From assembly GCA_028583415.1 (NCBI GenBank), contig CM053269.1:29206254-29270253 (forward strand): a stretch of DNA of 64,000 nucleotides, read 5' to 3'. The notes beneath the pieces are model-generated. The model had not been told where the DNA came from. It saw only the letters and a list, made by a program, of their open reading frames with translations, and searched no databases. Below are positions 11,101 to 23,600 of the stretch, piece after piece (positions within the stretch are counted from its first letter, which is position 1; each line of letters begins with the position of its first letter). The stretch is from Protea cynaroides (taxonomy: Eukaryota > Streptophyta > Magnoliopsida > Proteales > Proteaceae). The position numbers and the translations under genes were made by a program.

Positions 11101-14100
11101 AAAAAAAATTTCATATGGAGAAATACCAGACAAGATAGGTGTGAGCATACGATTAATGATAAAGACAGTAGTGAGAGCAGCTTCACCCCAAAAGACAGAG
11201 GGAACATATCCGGACAACAAAAGAGCATGAGTGGTTTCAATAATGTGACGATATTTCTGTTGGGCAACACCATTTTGTTGTGGTGTTTCAGAACAAGAAG
11301 ATTAATGAAGAGTACCACAGGAAGCAAAAAAGTTTTCAAAATCCCCTAAGAGGTATTCACCCCCCCAAATCAGAATGGAGAATTTTAATTGTGGTGGAGA
11401 ACTGTATGTGAACCATAGCATGAAGCTTGCGATAAATGGAGAAGAAATCAAATTTATGAGTCATAAGAAATAACCAACAATATCTGTTATAATCATCCAC
11501 AAACGAAACATAGTAAACAGATCCACCTTTGGTAGGAACCCTAGAGGGCCCCTAAATATCAGTATGAACAAGAGAGAAAGGTAAAGAAGATAAAGATGTA
11601 CTAGTACTACAAGGTAAAGCAGACATTTTAGTAAGTTTACATCCACTGCAAGATGACACATCACTACCCTGTAAAGAGATTTTTCCCAAATAACCAGTAG
11701 CAATTAATTGTTCCAAAATATTACCAGACATATGTCCCAGTTTAGAATGCCATAAAGAGTTACAGTTTAAATGAAAAGAATAAAGAGCAGAGGAAGAAGA
11801 AACAGGAATGTGCAATTTTCTAAAACATAAAGTTTTCTAGCTCTATGCCTAGTCCCAACCAGCTTCTGTGACTTCCGATCCTGCATAATACAGCCAGAAG
11901 ACAAAAAAAGAACATCATATCTAGAGTCAGCCAATTAACTAATGGAGAGTAAACCAAGAAATAACTGAGTAACATGAAAGACATTAAGTAAGGATAAGAA
12001 GAGGAACAAAAAACCCAACAGATTCAACACGCATAGAGAAAACAATTGGAGGTTAAGATACTTATAAGAGACGACAGTGAGAGACAATTACTAAGGGAAG
12101 AACCAAAATCAAAAATCTAATGACTAAAGGTTAGACTAGAAATTGGTGACCCAATCAAACCTGAGTGAGCAGTAGTCATGGCAGAGACATGCATCTGATC
12201 TGAAGAAGACAAAGGTAGCATAGACTGTAGCTGCTCAATCATAAACTGAACCATGGAAACTGGGAGAAGATCACTGGATACTGATGTTGCAAGTGCAGTG
12301 GGACCCTGTGGAAATTGTGGATAGCCAGGACGAGGTGGTGCTTTAAGCTGCTAGTTCGAAGTAGAGAAATGACCCTTTCGGAGTTTGGGACAGCTAGTGC
12401 CACTTCTGTCGACAAAAACTGCACTCATCAATTCCAACCCGAGTTTTCGATTTCCCAGTAACATGAAAAAGGTTGGACATAGGAGTAGGTAGCTAAAGTA
12501 TGGATGAAGCTGCAAATACAGATGGTTAAGGAACCGGCGTGAGCAACCTTAAACCGAGTCTCGTCCGTGATCAATTCTCGAATGACAGCATCAACAGAAG
12601 GAAGAGGAGTCCGATGTAGAATAGATCCTCTAAGTGGTTCAAATTGATCCCGCAAGGCCATAAGAAATTGTACCAGTCGCAATCACTCTCTCTAGGTAAT
12701 ATAACTGTCAGAGGATTGAAGATCATGAAGTTCCATGAGGGCTAATTGATCCCAATAATTCGTTATTTGATTGTAGAATTCCTTAATCGATTTACCATCC
12801 CGCATTGCACACCTTATTTCTATTTCCAATTAATATTGTTTTGCAAAATTAGATTCTAGATACATTTGACTGAGATATGACCAAACATCCTTTGCAGTTT
12901 TATACTTGAAACAGTTCATGCAAATGTTAGGATCTACTGAGTTGTGAATCCAGGTTGGTACCTAAGCATTTTCCATCTCCCATTTTACTATGGCTATGGC
13001 ATAAGATTCTTTCTTAGGATCAGATGGCTTGACGGTGGAACCAATCACATAACCCATCTGCCTTTGCCAATTAAAAAAATTTCCATCACAGATGACCAAT
13101 AAGAGTAGTTGCTACCATTTAACCTTATGCTCATGGTCTGATTTTCCTTTTCAATAGACGACATTCTTATCACAAAAGAAAGACTCCAAGATTGTGATTA
13201 TGAAATACGGTTCTTTTGCTGATGAGAAAAAACAATTGTCCTTACTCGAGAGTCTTGCCACTTGCAATAAGAATAAGATGGCGAGCACATATATCCAAAA
13301 GCAAGTGTAGTTCACCGGTTCCAATAAACTTTCTGATGCGATTTGATGAGCAAATTTCAGCAACTTACGATAGAGAAAGAAGAAGAGGAAACAATGATGC
13401 AACTTGCAATACTGACTTGCGATTAAAAAGAAACAATGATGCTAATACTTACGGTAAGATCTGTAATGAAGTTCTGGATCGATTCAAAGTGATAGCTCGA
13501 TACCATGTCAGATCTAAGAAGAAGAAGAGGCAATAGAGCCTTCATCGATTCTGTCCTCAAGTCTTGAATACACAATAGATTACAAGAATTAAATAATAAA
13601 CCTAATCTGACACAAGGGACTAATTTACCCTTAAGTGAATAAATAAAAAGAAACATAAAATAATTACATTAAGGGCCTTGCCCTCAACTACTACCACCAA
13701 TGATAGTATCGCCAACGATGCTATCGTATCGTATATCGTTCACACTGCTAACCTTGAGGATTGATGATATACAAGTATCATCGCAAAGCCAAGAAGTCTA
13801 GCTTATCCAGCAACATATTTTGAAATTAATTGTTAAAACATGTTAGATTACTTGGGACTCATTAAAAGGCCAATTAAGGTTTTAATTGATGCAAGCATGA
13901 GCTAATAAAACCTTTATTAGCATACTGACGGACTGACTAATGCAAAGGTTACAACAATTAATTTAAAAAAACACCACTAAATTACCAATAACCAACACTA
14001 ATAGGAAATTTATAAAAAAAACACTATGGGAAAATTGCACGTACCTCCCCTAAGGTTTAGGGTAAAGGCAACCACCCCCATTGTCTTCATTATTCATTAA

Positions 14101-14667
14101 TGACAAGAACCTCCCCTTATTTGGTAGGTAAGTACCATACAGCCTTGTCCGTTATGACAGGTCCGTTAAATGCTTACGTGTCTTCCAATATAATTTCTTA
14201 ATGTCAAGAATACCCTTGGATACCTCAAAATAAAAAATAAAAATAAAAAATGGACCATGCTTGCCTCCACAAAACTATGTGCAAGAACCGGCGAAAAGAA
14301 TCTCCTGCAACAAAGAGGAAAACTCATCTTCCCCAAGCTCTGCAACACCATCCATCATCGGCCACTGCTTCCCAGCACCTCCACCCCGACAAACAACCCT
14401 TAATATACCCTTCTCAGCAAAACCCTTCCCTTTTCTGACAGAAAGCCTCAACCACTGGCGGTGAAAATTCTTGCGGACATGTAAGGAACCGTGGAAGGTA
14501 GAGAAAGGTTTTGGACTGCCAATACAAGGTACCTTGTATCAGTATCCCATTTCCGGCCATCGGCATCTGCAAGTCCGCCCTTTGCAACACCAAAGCACAA
14601 ACGTTCCCATGTCTATAAATTTGCTTTGGTGCTTCCTGCTTACCAAGTTCACACCAGAGGTTGAGAA

Positions 14668-14698
<31 letters not shown>

Positions 14699-17600
14699 TG
14701 GTCCTAGATCTGAGGCTTTCCTTCGTGATTCTTGTAGGAGAAGATGTCGAATAAGAGCCAGAATAACATGAAATAAAATGGGTATGGCACAGCTTCCAAT
14801 AACAGTTTCTGTAAAAAGTTCCTCTAATGTGCTTAGGCTGGTGAAGAATATGCCAATTTGTAACCAAGACAGCACTCGATTGAGGGGGGATGAGTAATGT
14901 AAAGATTGGTAAAAAAAAAAAATTCAGCAAGATCTTCCAAATGCATTACAGTGGCACATGGAAGAGTACACCATAGATCTTTTCTCTACCTCCACAGGGA
15001 ACTCTGGCCCAAGTAGAGAGAACTACAGCAGCAGGGATTACTCATGGTATGGCCAAGAGTTTTCCCACCAAATGATCTCCAGAAACTATCTAAATTACAT
15101 GGCCAAGAGAGTTCCAAATCCTGGTGGAACCGAAATTGAACTGAGAGTAACTACAGAACCAAAGTTTGGAGAGTTCGTGAACTTGATCGGAGATTCATAA
15201 TCAAAGTTGCAACATCTGATCTTCAATGAAGATGTTTGAAAAAAAAATCGGAGCATAGAGGATCTGCAATCTTGACCGAAAAGGATCGCAAAGATAGCAC
15301 AAGTTAAACATATGTAGCAGCTTATGAGATACATTTTGAAGGGAGACCATGACCATGATTTCTTGTCTTCCATTCTTCTAGTCCTGCACAAATTTAGCTT
15401 AGGTACCAGAATCGCATCCGCTCAACTTTTGGAGGCCATTGCCATCATAGTTGTCAATGCGTCACCTAGGTGCCCAAGCAGCCTTGTGACGCCTTGGAAA
15501 ATCAGGCGCCTTGGTCGCCTAGGTGCCCAGTCAGGCCTCCAACGCCTTGGTTCGCCTTGGCACCTTAACAACTATGATTGCCATCGACGCTGAATCTAAG
15601 CTTCTCATCGCCAAGAAAGGTATCTTGCCTAAACGAATGCGTCTCGTGAGCTCCAATACCAATTCTACCGATGCTGGATTGAAATTGCTACGCCACACGG
15701 ACTCTAGGGTCTCTATCATAAAAAAAAATTCATTGAAGCTGTTCAGAGATAGCGTCCTACAAATGCTTCCCAATTGTCCATTGAATCCCTTGAATCCTAC
15801 GAGGATTTGGATTCCTCAGTGTGTTTTGTATTGTTCGGTTGTCTACTTGTCTCTTTGCTTTTGATTGCCATTCCCTTACTGCAATATTACAAGGATTTTT
15901 GGTCTAGGTCTAGGGTTTCCTTTTTTATATTGGTCTCTTACTGTTATCTTATCCTTGTTGAAGAAAGAGATTCTCTAGAGGCTGTTACAATAAAGGCCCA
16001 AAAGGCCCACGTCGATAGCACTGGGCGGTAATTACCCCCAGCGATATCGACCTTGGTTGTTTCCTTATTTTTGTTAGTTGGTTCTTTCCTAGTTTGTTGG
16101 CTTGTTATTTCCATTGTAATCTTCTCTTATTATAGAGATATTCCTGTAATAGTTAAGGTTTATTCTCTATAAATATAAGATGTAGAGAGGAGAGTTTTTT
16201 TATCAATTTTGGCTGTAGCACACTGCTACTGTCAAAATCTTTTTCTCTCCTTCTCTTCTCCTTTTTTTCAATCTTCTTCTCTCTTTTTTTGGTTTGTGAA
16301 CTTGCTGGTAATCTCTTTGTGAAACTGTTAGATGGTATCAAAGCACTAGATCCTTGGCTATCATTCATCAAAGCATCAGTTTGATAGGCCTTCGATATTT
16401 TTGCTCTAACTATGTACTACTTATCTTGGTGATTGAGATTTACTTCTATTACTACTATGCTGCCAATGTTTTGAGCAATAATTATAAAAAAAAAATACTA
16501 CCCTACTACCACTACCGTGACCCCTCTTGAGCCCTTCATTCCCTTGGCCACTTGGTTGGCTAAACCGAGATCTGGATATTTTTTTTATTATTATACCCTA
16601 TCACCACCACCAACCCTTGCTTCAATTTGAGCCTTATCTCCTTTAGCCTCTCGGTTGGCGGAATTGAGTAAAAGAAGAACAAATTTATATTACTTGATTG
16701 TGTTGATTGCTATTTATTATGTTCCAAGATGACTGATCCCAAGCCTACAGATGTTCAGATCATCTCTACAAAATTGAGAGGGGTCTCAAACTACTTTCTC
16801 TGGGCTCAGGCCATCAAGGCCTACATCCTGTCTAAGGATAAAGTACAACTGTTATCTAGAGATGCTCCTGCCTGTGATACTAAAGACCCTGAGTTTCTTA
16901 AGACTTATAATACCCGGCTTTGTGACAATTCTTGGTTCAAACTTGGTTGTGGAATAGTATTGAGCATTCCATCTTACCTATTGTGATGTTTCAAAATACT
17001 GCCAAGGCCATCTAGGCTGATTTACAAGATAACTATGGCCAAGATAAGAATGTTTCTCATATTTATGACCTCTATGAGAGGATGTTCACCTACTCTATTG
17101 GTGACAAATCCCTAATTGACTACTATAGTGGTTTCAAAGGTCTCATCAAGGAAATCCAAGCTGTGTAGCCTCTTACCACTAACATCAATAAGTTAAAGGC
17201 CCAATAATCTGAATTTTATGTGGAAAAATTTCTGGCTAGACTCCCTCCTGCGTATCAAGCTGTGAAGAGTCAGCTTCTTGCTGGTGCATCCATACCTACC
17301 CTGAGTGAGACCTTCTTTCGTCTCCAACGATTGGTTCCCCAAAGTGACCCTTCTCCCAAAGATACATTTGCCTTGTTCGCTAGCTGTGGTCGGGGCTCAT
17401 CCCCTAGGGGTCATGGCTCCACCCATGGTCGTGGCCGTGGTGCACCTGGTCGTGGTTCTAGGAGAACACCGTCTGATAAGTCTGCCCGCTATTGTACTCA
17501 TTGCCACAAGACCAACCATACTGCTGACACCTGTTGGGAAAAGTTTGGCCATCTTAAATGGGCTGAAAATTTAGTCAATACTGTTACCATTGATGATGCA

Positions 17601-20600
17601 TCTCCTGCTGCGCCAGTTCCATCATCATATGCCCAGTATGAGGCTATTCTTCGTAGGATTCAACAACTTGAGGCTACTAGTTCCACTTTTGCTGCTAGCC
17701 TGGCCCATATAGATACATCTGCCCTCCTTTCTCATGCCTCTCCTCATCCTTGGATCATTGATTCTAGTGCCACCTGTTACATGACTGGTGAGCACTGTTC
17801 GAGGTTTCGGTCGAAACTTGAAGTTTCGACCGAAACAACTCGGTTTCGAGCCTGGGCGAGACGAAACCCAGGCTCGAAACTGATTTACGCATGGTTTCGA
17901 ACCGAAACCACTGGGTTCGACCAGGTTTCGGTCGAAACCCAGTTTCAACCCATAATAATTTGGTCCAGTGCCTTTTAAGTGTCGAAACCTACTCGAAATC
18001 AGTAGGTTTCGACACTTCCTTCCTATTTTTCCCCCTTCTCCTCTCCAACCTCATTTCTCTCAATTTTTTCTTCCTAAATCTTCAATTCTTCAAAGGATAT
18101 CAACTTTTGTCAAGATTATTCAAGGATTCTTGCTCTCAACTCATCTCTCTCTCTTCAAGGTAAGTCATTCTCTCTATTTTGTGTATTTTTGAATGAAATG
18201 GTATGCAAACATCATGGATGGCTTCCAATTTTTTATATGTTTGATTCTAACACCCGATCTATGAATCCATGGAAGTAGTTTTTTTTTTTGACAAATAATT
18301 TATTTATTAGATTTTCTGTTTGAAAAAAAAGATTTTCCTACAACTATTTTTTGAAAAAATTACATCTTACACATGTTGTATGGCATTGAATTAAATATAT
18401 GTTAAACAAAATAAGGTGATCTACATTTTGTATGGAGTAAAATTATTTTTCTGTTTTTATTTAATTATTTTAATTTTCGGATATTGATAAAATAATTAAT
18501 TAAATTGAAAATAAATATAAATAAATGATAAAATATTTCTGTTTTCACTTTGAAAATCTTTATAAATAAAATTATTTTTAAAAGTATTACTATTTTATGG
18601 TGGGTTGCTGTTTTATGTAATAAAAGTAATATGTACTAATTCTTTATGTTGATTTAAGGGCATTTTAATTACTGAAAAATTAATAAAATATTTTTAACTT
18701 ATGGAAAAAATATAAATGCGTTAGAAATTATAATATGTTGCTGTTTTATGTAATAATGCAATGTAAAAATGATAAACCTATGCTGTTTTTTTACTTTAAG
18801 ATGTATTATTTAGTTATAAGATATTATTTATGTAATAAAGTGTTGTTAAAAATGAAAATATAGTTTGTTTCAATTGTAGTAATTGTTGTCTTTTTGTTTC
18901 AACAGTATAAGTGTTTGAAATGGCTGATGCACCAACTGCAAGTGGTGACATTGCATGGAGGCATGGGATACCACTAACTGCCAATAAGAAACAGTCACAA
19001 TGTAATTATTGTGGCAAGCAGATAAAAGGAGGTGGTGCCACTAGATTGAAGTGGCATCTTGCTGGTGGTAACAAGGATGTTATGGGTTGCCCCAACGTAC
19101 CAAGTGAAGTGAAGAAGGCTATGGCAAGCTTAATGAAGAGTGATATTGATAGAAGAAATAAGAAGAAGGCAGATAAACAGGAGTTTGAGGAGGCTTGTCT
19201 GGAGGGCAATCTAGGGGTTAATGAAGATGACATTAGCCTTGACAGTGATGAGGTAGACCAAGAAATGACAGAGGCAGAGGTGAGACAGCTGAAGAGAGCG
19301 AAGATAGCAAGTATAAGGCAAAGAGAGCTAGATCGACAAAGACAGTTTGAGAGGACTAGAGGAGCTGGGTCATCTAGAGAGGCAGCAGCAGAGGATGAGG
19401 GGAGGAGGCCGAGGCTGAGAAGTAGGGGTGCCCCTGAGATACCTTTTAGGAGGACTCAGAGTGTTAGGACTCCAACTACTGCACAGGCACCACCACCTAT
19501 TCGTGACCCAGATCTTGAGGTCCTGAGGGCGGATCCTGATCTATTTGTCAGACAGGATAGTAAACAAAAAAAGTTGCTCCATTTTTGGACTGATGTCAAG
19601 ACGAGAGTAGGAGACAAAATCTCCAAGTGGATGATGTACCATGGCATTGCAGCAAATGCTACCACAGGACCTCACTATCAGACTATGTTGGATGAAATAG
19701 GTAGGGCAGGTCCAGGAGTTAAAGGGCCTACAGCTTGGGAGTTGTACAACACCTACCTACCCAGACATAAAAAAGAAATGAAACAATATGTGGATTCTTT
19801 GAAGACACAATGGGAAAGATATGGGGTGATTGTGATGTGTGATGGGTGGACCGGACCCACCAAGAAATCTCTCATCAACTTTTTGGTGAATTGTGATGGT
19901 AGAACAGCGTTTCTGAAGTCTGTTGATGCATCCAATCATATCAAGGATTCCAAGTACATTTATGGTCTCTTGAAGAAAGTGGTGAAAGAAGTGGGGATAA
20001 ATCATGTGGTACAAGTGGTCACTGATAATGGTAGTAACTTCAAAAAAGCAGGGGAAAGGTTGATGAATAATAAAAAATACCGACTTTTTTGGACACCATG
20101 TGCAGCCCATTGTATTGATTTGATGTCAAGGACATGGGGGAAATAAAACCGGTGAAAGAGATCGTAGAAAATGCAAGGCAAGTAACCACTTTCATTTATA
20201 ACCATGGATATGCCTTAGAGATGATGAGAACCAAGTGTGGTGGAGACTTGGTGAGGCCGGGGTTAACGCTGCTTTTGCAACAAACTACATTGCCCTCAAG
20301 AGTTTTGACATGAAGAAGTCTAGTTTGAGATCAATGTTTGCTTCGGAGGAGTGGTTTGAGTGGCCTCGGCCCTAGTTCTCGAGCTGGTAGAACAGCACAA
20401 GCAACCATATCTAGCGATAAATTCTGGGATGATGTCAAAAAAGTTGTGGCGATATTAGATCCCATTGTGAAAGTGCTGAGAATGGTTGATGGACAAAGGA
20501 AGGCCACCTTACCATACTTGTGGGTTGCCATAGATATGATGAAGATGCAAGTAGAGGAAGCTTACAGACGCGGGAACTCAAAATATATTGCCATCATCAA

Positions 20601-23600
20601 AGATCGTTGGGAGCGACAGCTCAAGCACCCACTACACAAGGCTAGTGAGTCTTTACTTGATGTACTTCAGTTTCTCAACTAATTAAAATTACATCAGCTT
20701 GCATTGACGTAATTATAATATTTGTCAATTTTAGCATATTATCTGAATCCTAAGTATCAATACAAAGACAACTTGGGAATGCGTCAAGAATTAATAGATG
20801 CAGTACAAGAAGTGGTTGCCAAGCTTGAGCCAAACGCAAGAGCACAGTCTATTATTTTGCAAGAAGTAAGACTTTTACTTACTTTGTTGTCAACATAATT
20901 TATAAGAATTTTATTTTTACTAAGACTATTACCCATCAAAATTGGTTCAGCTCAAAAGCTTTAGAGATGCCACTGGGAGTTTTGGTAGGGCGGCTGCTGA
21001 ATCTGGTCGACAATCAACATCCCCTGGTACGTATACTTACTTTATGGATGTCAATATGCCATTGTGGATTTTTTCATCATTTAATATTTGTTTCCTATGC
21101 TATTTTGCAGCTGAATGGTGGGTCCTATACGGATCGGAGTCACCCAACCTTCGTGCAATAGCAGTAAAGGTGTTATCACAAACATGCTCCGCCACGGGAT
21201 GTGAACGAAACTGGAGCACATTTTCGCTTATACATACTAAGCGACGAAACCGGTTGGGTGCAAAAAGGCTTAAGGACTTGGTGTATGTGCACTATAATTT
21301 GAGACTGAAAGAAGAGCACATACGGTTAAGCAGGGACAAAGATGCTAAAACCCCCATTGAGCTGAGTGAGATCTTTGAGTTGGAGGGAGAGGAAGTTGAT
21401 CCTTTAAATGAGTGGGTTACAGATCGTGGTGAGCCTCAATTAGATGAGGCTGGTGGTCGACCAAGTCGTCTTATTGCTGGAGCCTTGGAGGCTGATGTGG
21501 GAGAGTTTATGGCTACTGAGGGTAGAGTCCACGCACAGGCAAGACGTCCATTTCAGACTGGTGATAGTGAAACTGAGAGTGATTCGCCTGTTTCTTCTGG
21601 AGAAACACAATCACCTTCTGCCACCCAGGGTGATACTGGTACTAGTGGACCTATTGGTACTGGGGATAATGATGATGATGGTGGTGGTGATGACAGATAT
21701 GTTGCCTTACGCAATGAGCCTGATCAGTATGACCAACCACAGCAGCTAGATCCATTGTCTTCTCCCTTGAGATTCACAGGGGAAACTCACTATGATCATG
21801 CTACACAGGATACTGACCACGGAACCCGGCCTAGTGGTAGTACTAGAGGGTACACTAGAGGATCACGCCAGCGGTTCATGCCACAGGAGGAGATGGATGA
21901 AACAGATCCCATGGATATATCGACCATGTCTGGCAGCATGACAGGGATGCATTTAGGGGAGAGTTCTCAGACTGGAGGGACTGGGCATTGGTGTGCACCA
22001 GAATTCATGATCACACGGACCTCGAGCCCAACAATTCCCGAAGAGAGTGGCGGCGGAGTATCGGTTCGACGGCACATGGTGGATTTGGATGGTCTACTAC
22101 CGGGGCTAGTGGGGTTGGAGGTGGTGGGTATGGGGGTTATTATAGTTCCTACGCCCAACAATCAATTTAGAGATGACTCGCCCTCGGGTGTTGGCGTGGC
22201 ACTGTTGGATCATCGTTCGTCGACTCCATATTTCGGTATGTTCCTCCTCCGATGTTCATGCCTACTCCCGCTCCACCCACACACACACCTCGATCGACCT
22301 TACCCTCGACAAGGGTACTTATATTATGTTGATGACTCTATCTACTCATGGGCTGTTAGAGACTATCAAAACAATTGGAGTGATACCTTGTCTTGGGATA
22401 CATACGTGCTGCAATCTGAGGAGCGTTATCGCCACCATCAGTGGTATGTTGCACGTGGTTTAAATGTACCACGAAGCTCCACATGGAACTAACTGGTGAG
22501 ATTTCTAATTTCTAAGTTCAATCTTCAATGTATTAATTTTTAATGAATATTGTTAATTAGTGGCTTAATAGTTAGTAGCTTAGTACATTACTACATTGTG
22601 ACTTTTGTGTAATATTTCAACTCTTACACTATCAAACATTGGTCCACACCACATGTAGCTATTTTCTTTGTCTTTTTTTGCAAACTAACATTAGAAATAG
22701 GTGTAAAATGGTTTAAATAGGGTACACAAAAAAAATCAGACAAAAAAAAATATTTTTAAGCCTCGAAACCATGGAGTCAATAAAGCTGGTAGAAAATACC
22801 AGGTTTCGGCCTGGTTTCGGTGGTTTCGCCGAGTTGTGCCGGTTTCGAGCCTGACCGAAACAGGTCTCGAAACCGGCACCTTGATCCTTGCTGGTGAGTC
22901 ATCTGTCTTTTCCTCCCTTAATGTCACCAACAAGCCCATTACTATTTATCTTGTTGATGGCTCCTCCACTACAGCCTCTCAGCATGGTCATGTCTGTCTT
23001 ACACCTTCTATGTCTTTAGCTTCTATTTTGCATGTCCCTAACTTACCACTTAATCTTTTATCTATTAGTCAACTAACTAAATCTTTTAACTGCGTTGCTA
23101 CCTTTTTCCCTTCTCATTGTACTTTTCAGGATCTCAAGACCAAGGAGATGATTGGTGGCAGACGTGAGCATGCTGGTCTGTACTACTTGGAGCACACTAA
23201 TCGTTTTCCTACTATTGCAACTGCCTCCTCTACTACCCCCCCTTCAATGGCACCACCGGCTTGGTCATTTGTCTCTGTCTAAGATGAAAGTTCTTATCCC
23301 TAGTTGCAAGTCACTCTCCACCCTACAATGTAAGGCTTGTGAATTAGGGAAACATCATTGTTCGTCTTTCCCTACTAGTTCTACACCTAAGAATTCTACC
23401 CCTTTCTCTTTAGTCCATTCTGATATTTGGGGTCCTTGTCATATCCCCAATAGGCTAGAGCTTTCTTATTTTGTAACCTTCGTGGATGATTTTTCCAGGT
23501 TGATATGGTTTTATTTAATTAAAGATCGTTCTGTGTTTCTTACTATTTTTCAAAGGTTTTATAAAGAAATTTTCACTCAATTTAGGGTTTCCATTAAGGT

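Larger units (their letters stand above)
2695..13744 (-). mobile_element. Ty1/copia retrotransposon A, complete ends, split by element B
   Basis: LTRs lie at 2695-2945 and 13506-13744, flanked by an identical 5-bp duplication CTGCT (2690-2694, 13745-13749). A primer site reading TGGTATCGAGC on the minus strand sits next to the right LTR, and a purine tract (GAAGGGGTG) next to the left one. So the 5' end is on the right and the element reads leftward. The order gag, protease, integrase, RT, RNase H is that of Ty1/copia. The body is cut at 3549/9643 by copia B, which inserted in the opposite direction. Without B, A is about 5 kb. Stops and frameshifts make it non-autonomous. Confidence 0.92.
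17794..22890 (+). mobile_element. Coding hAT transposon inside copia C protease
   Basis: A 5097-bp insert with an exact 8-bp target duplication CTGGTGAG (17786-17793, 22891-22898). The right end read inverted is CAAGGATCAAGGTGCCGG; the left end is CACTGTTCGAGG, so the inverted repeats are imperfect. Both subterminal zones (17800-17960, 22800-22880) are packed with short palindromes of the type GGTTTCGGTCGAAACC. Inside is a hAT transposase gene. It is the only element in the window with a nearly whole transposase and is the likely relative of the non-autonomous insert at 50991-52419. Confidence 0.9.

Noticed and set aside
14414..15391. Minus and plus ORFs as host genes
   Set aside because: No recognised domain or splice structure; they lie inside element J, so at best captured fragments.
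18911..20146. A 411-residue open frame that could be called a host zinc-finger gene
   Set aside because: Target duplication, subterminal repeats and BED/DUF659/dimerisation order show it is hAT transposase, not a domesticated host gene.
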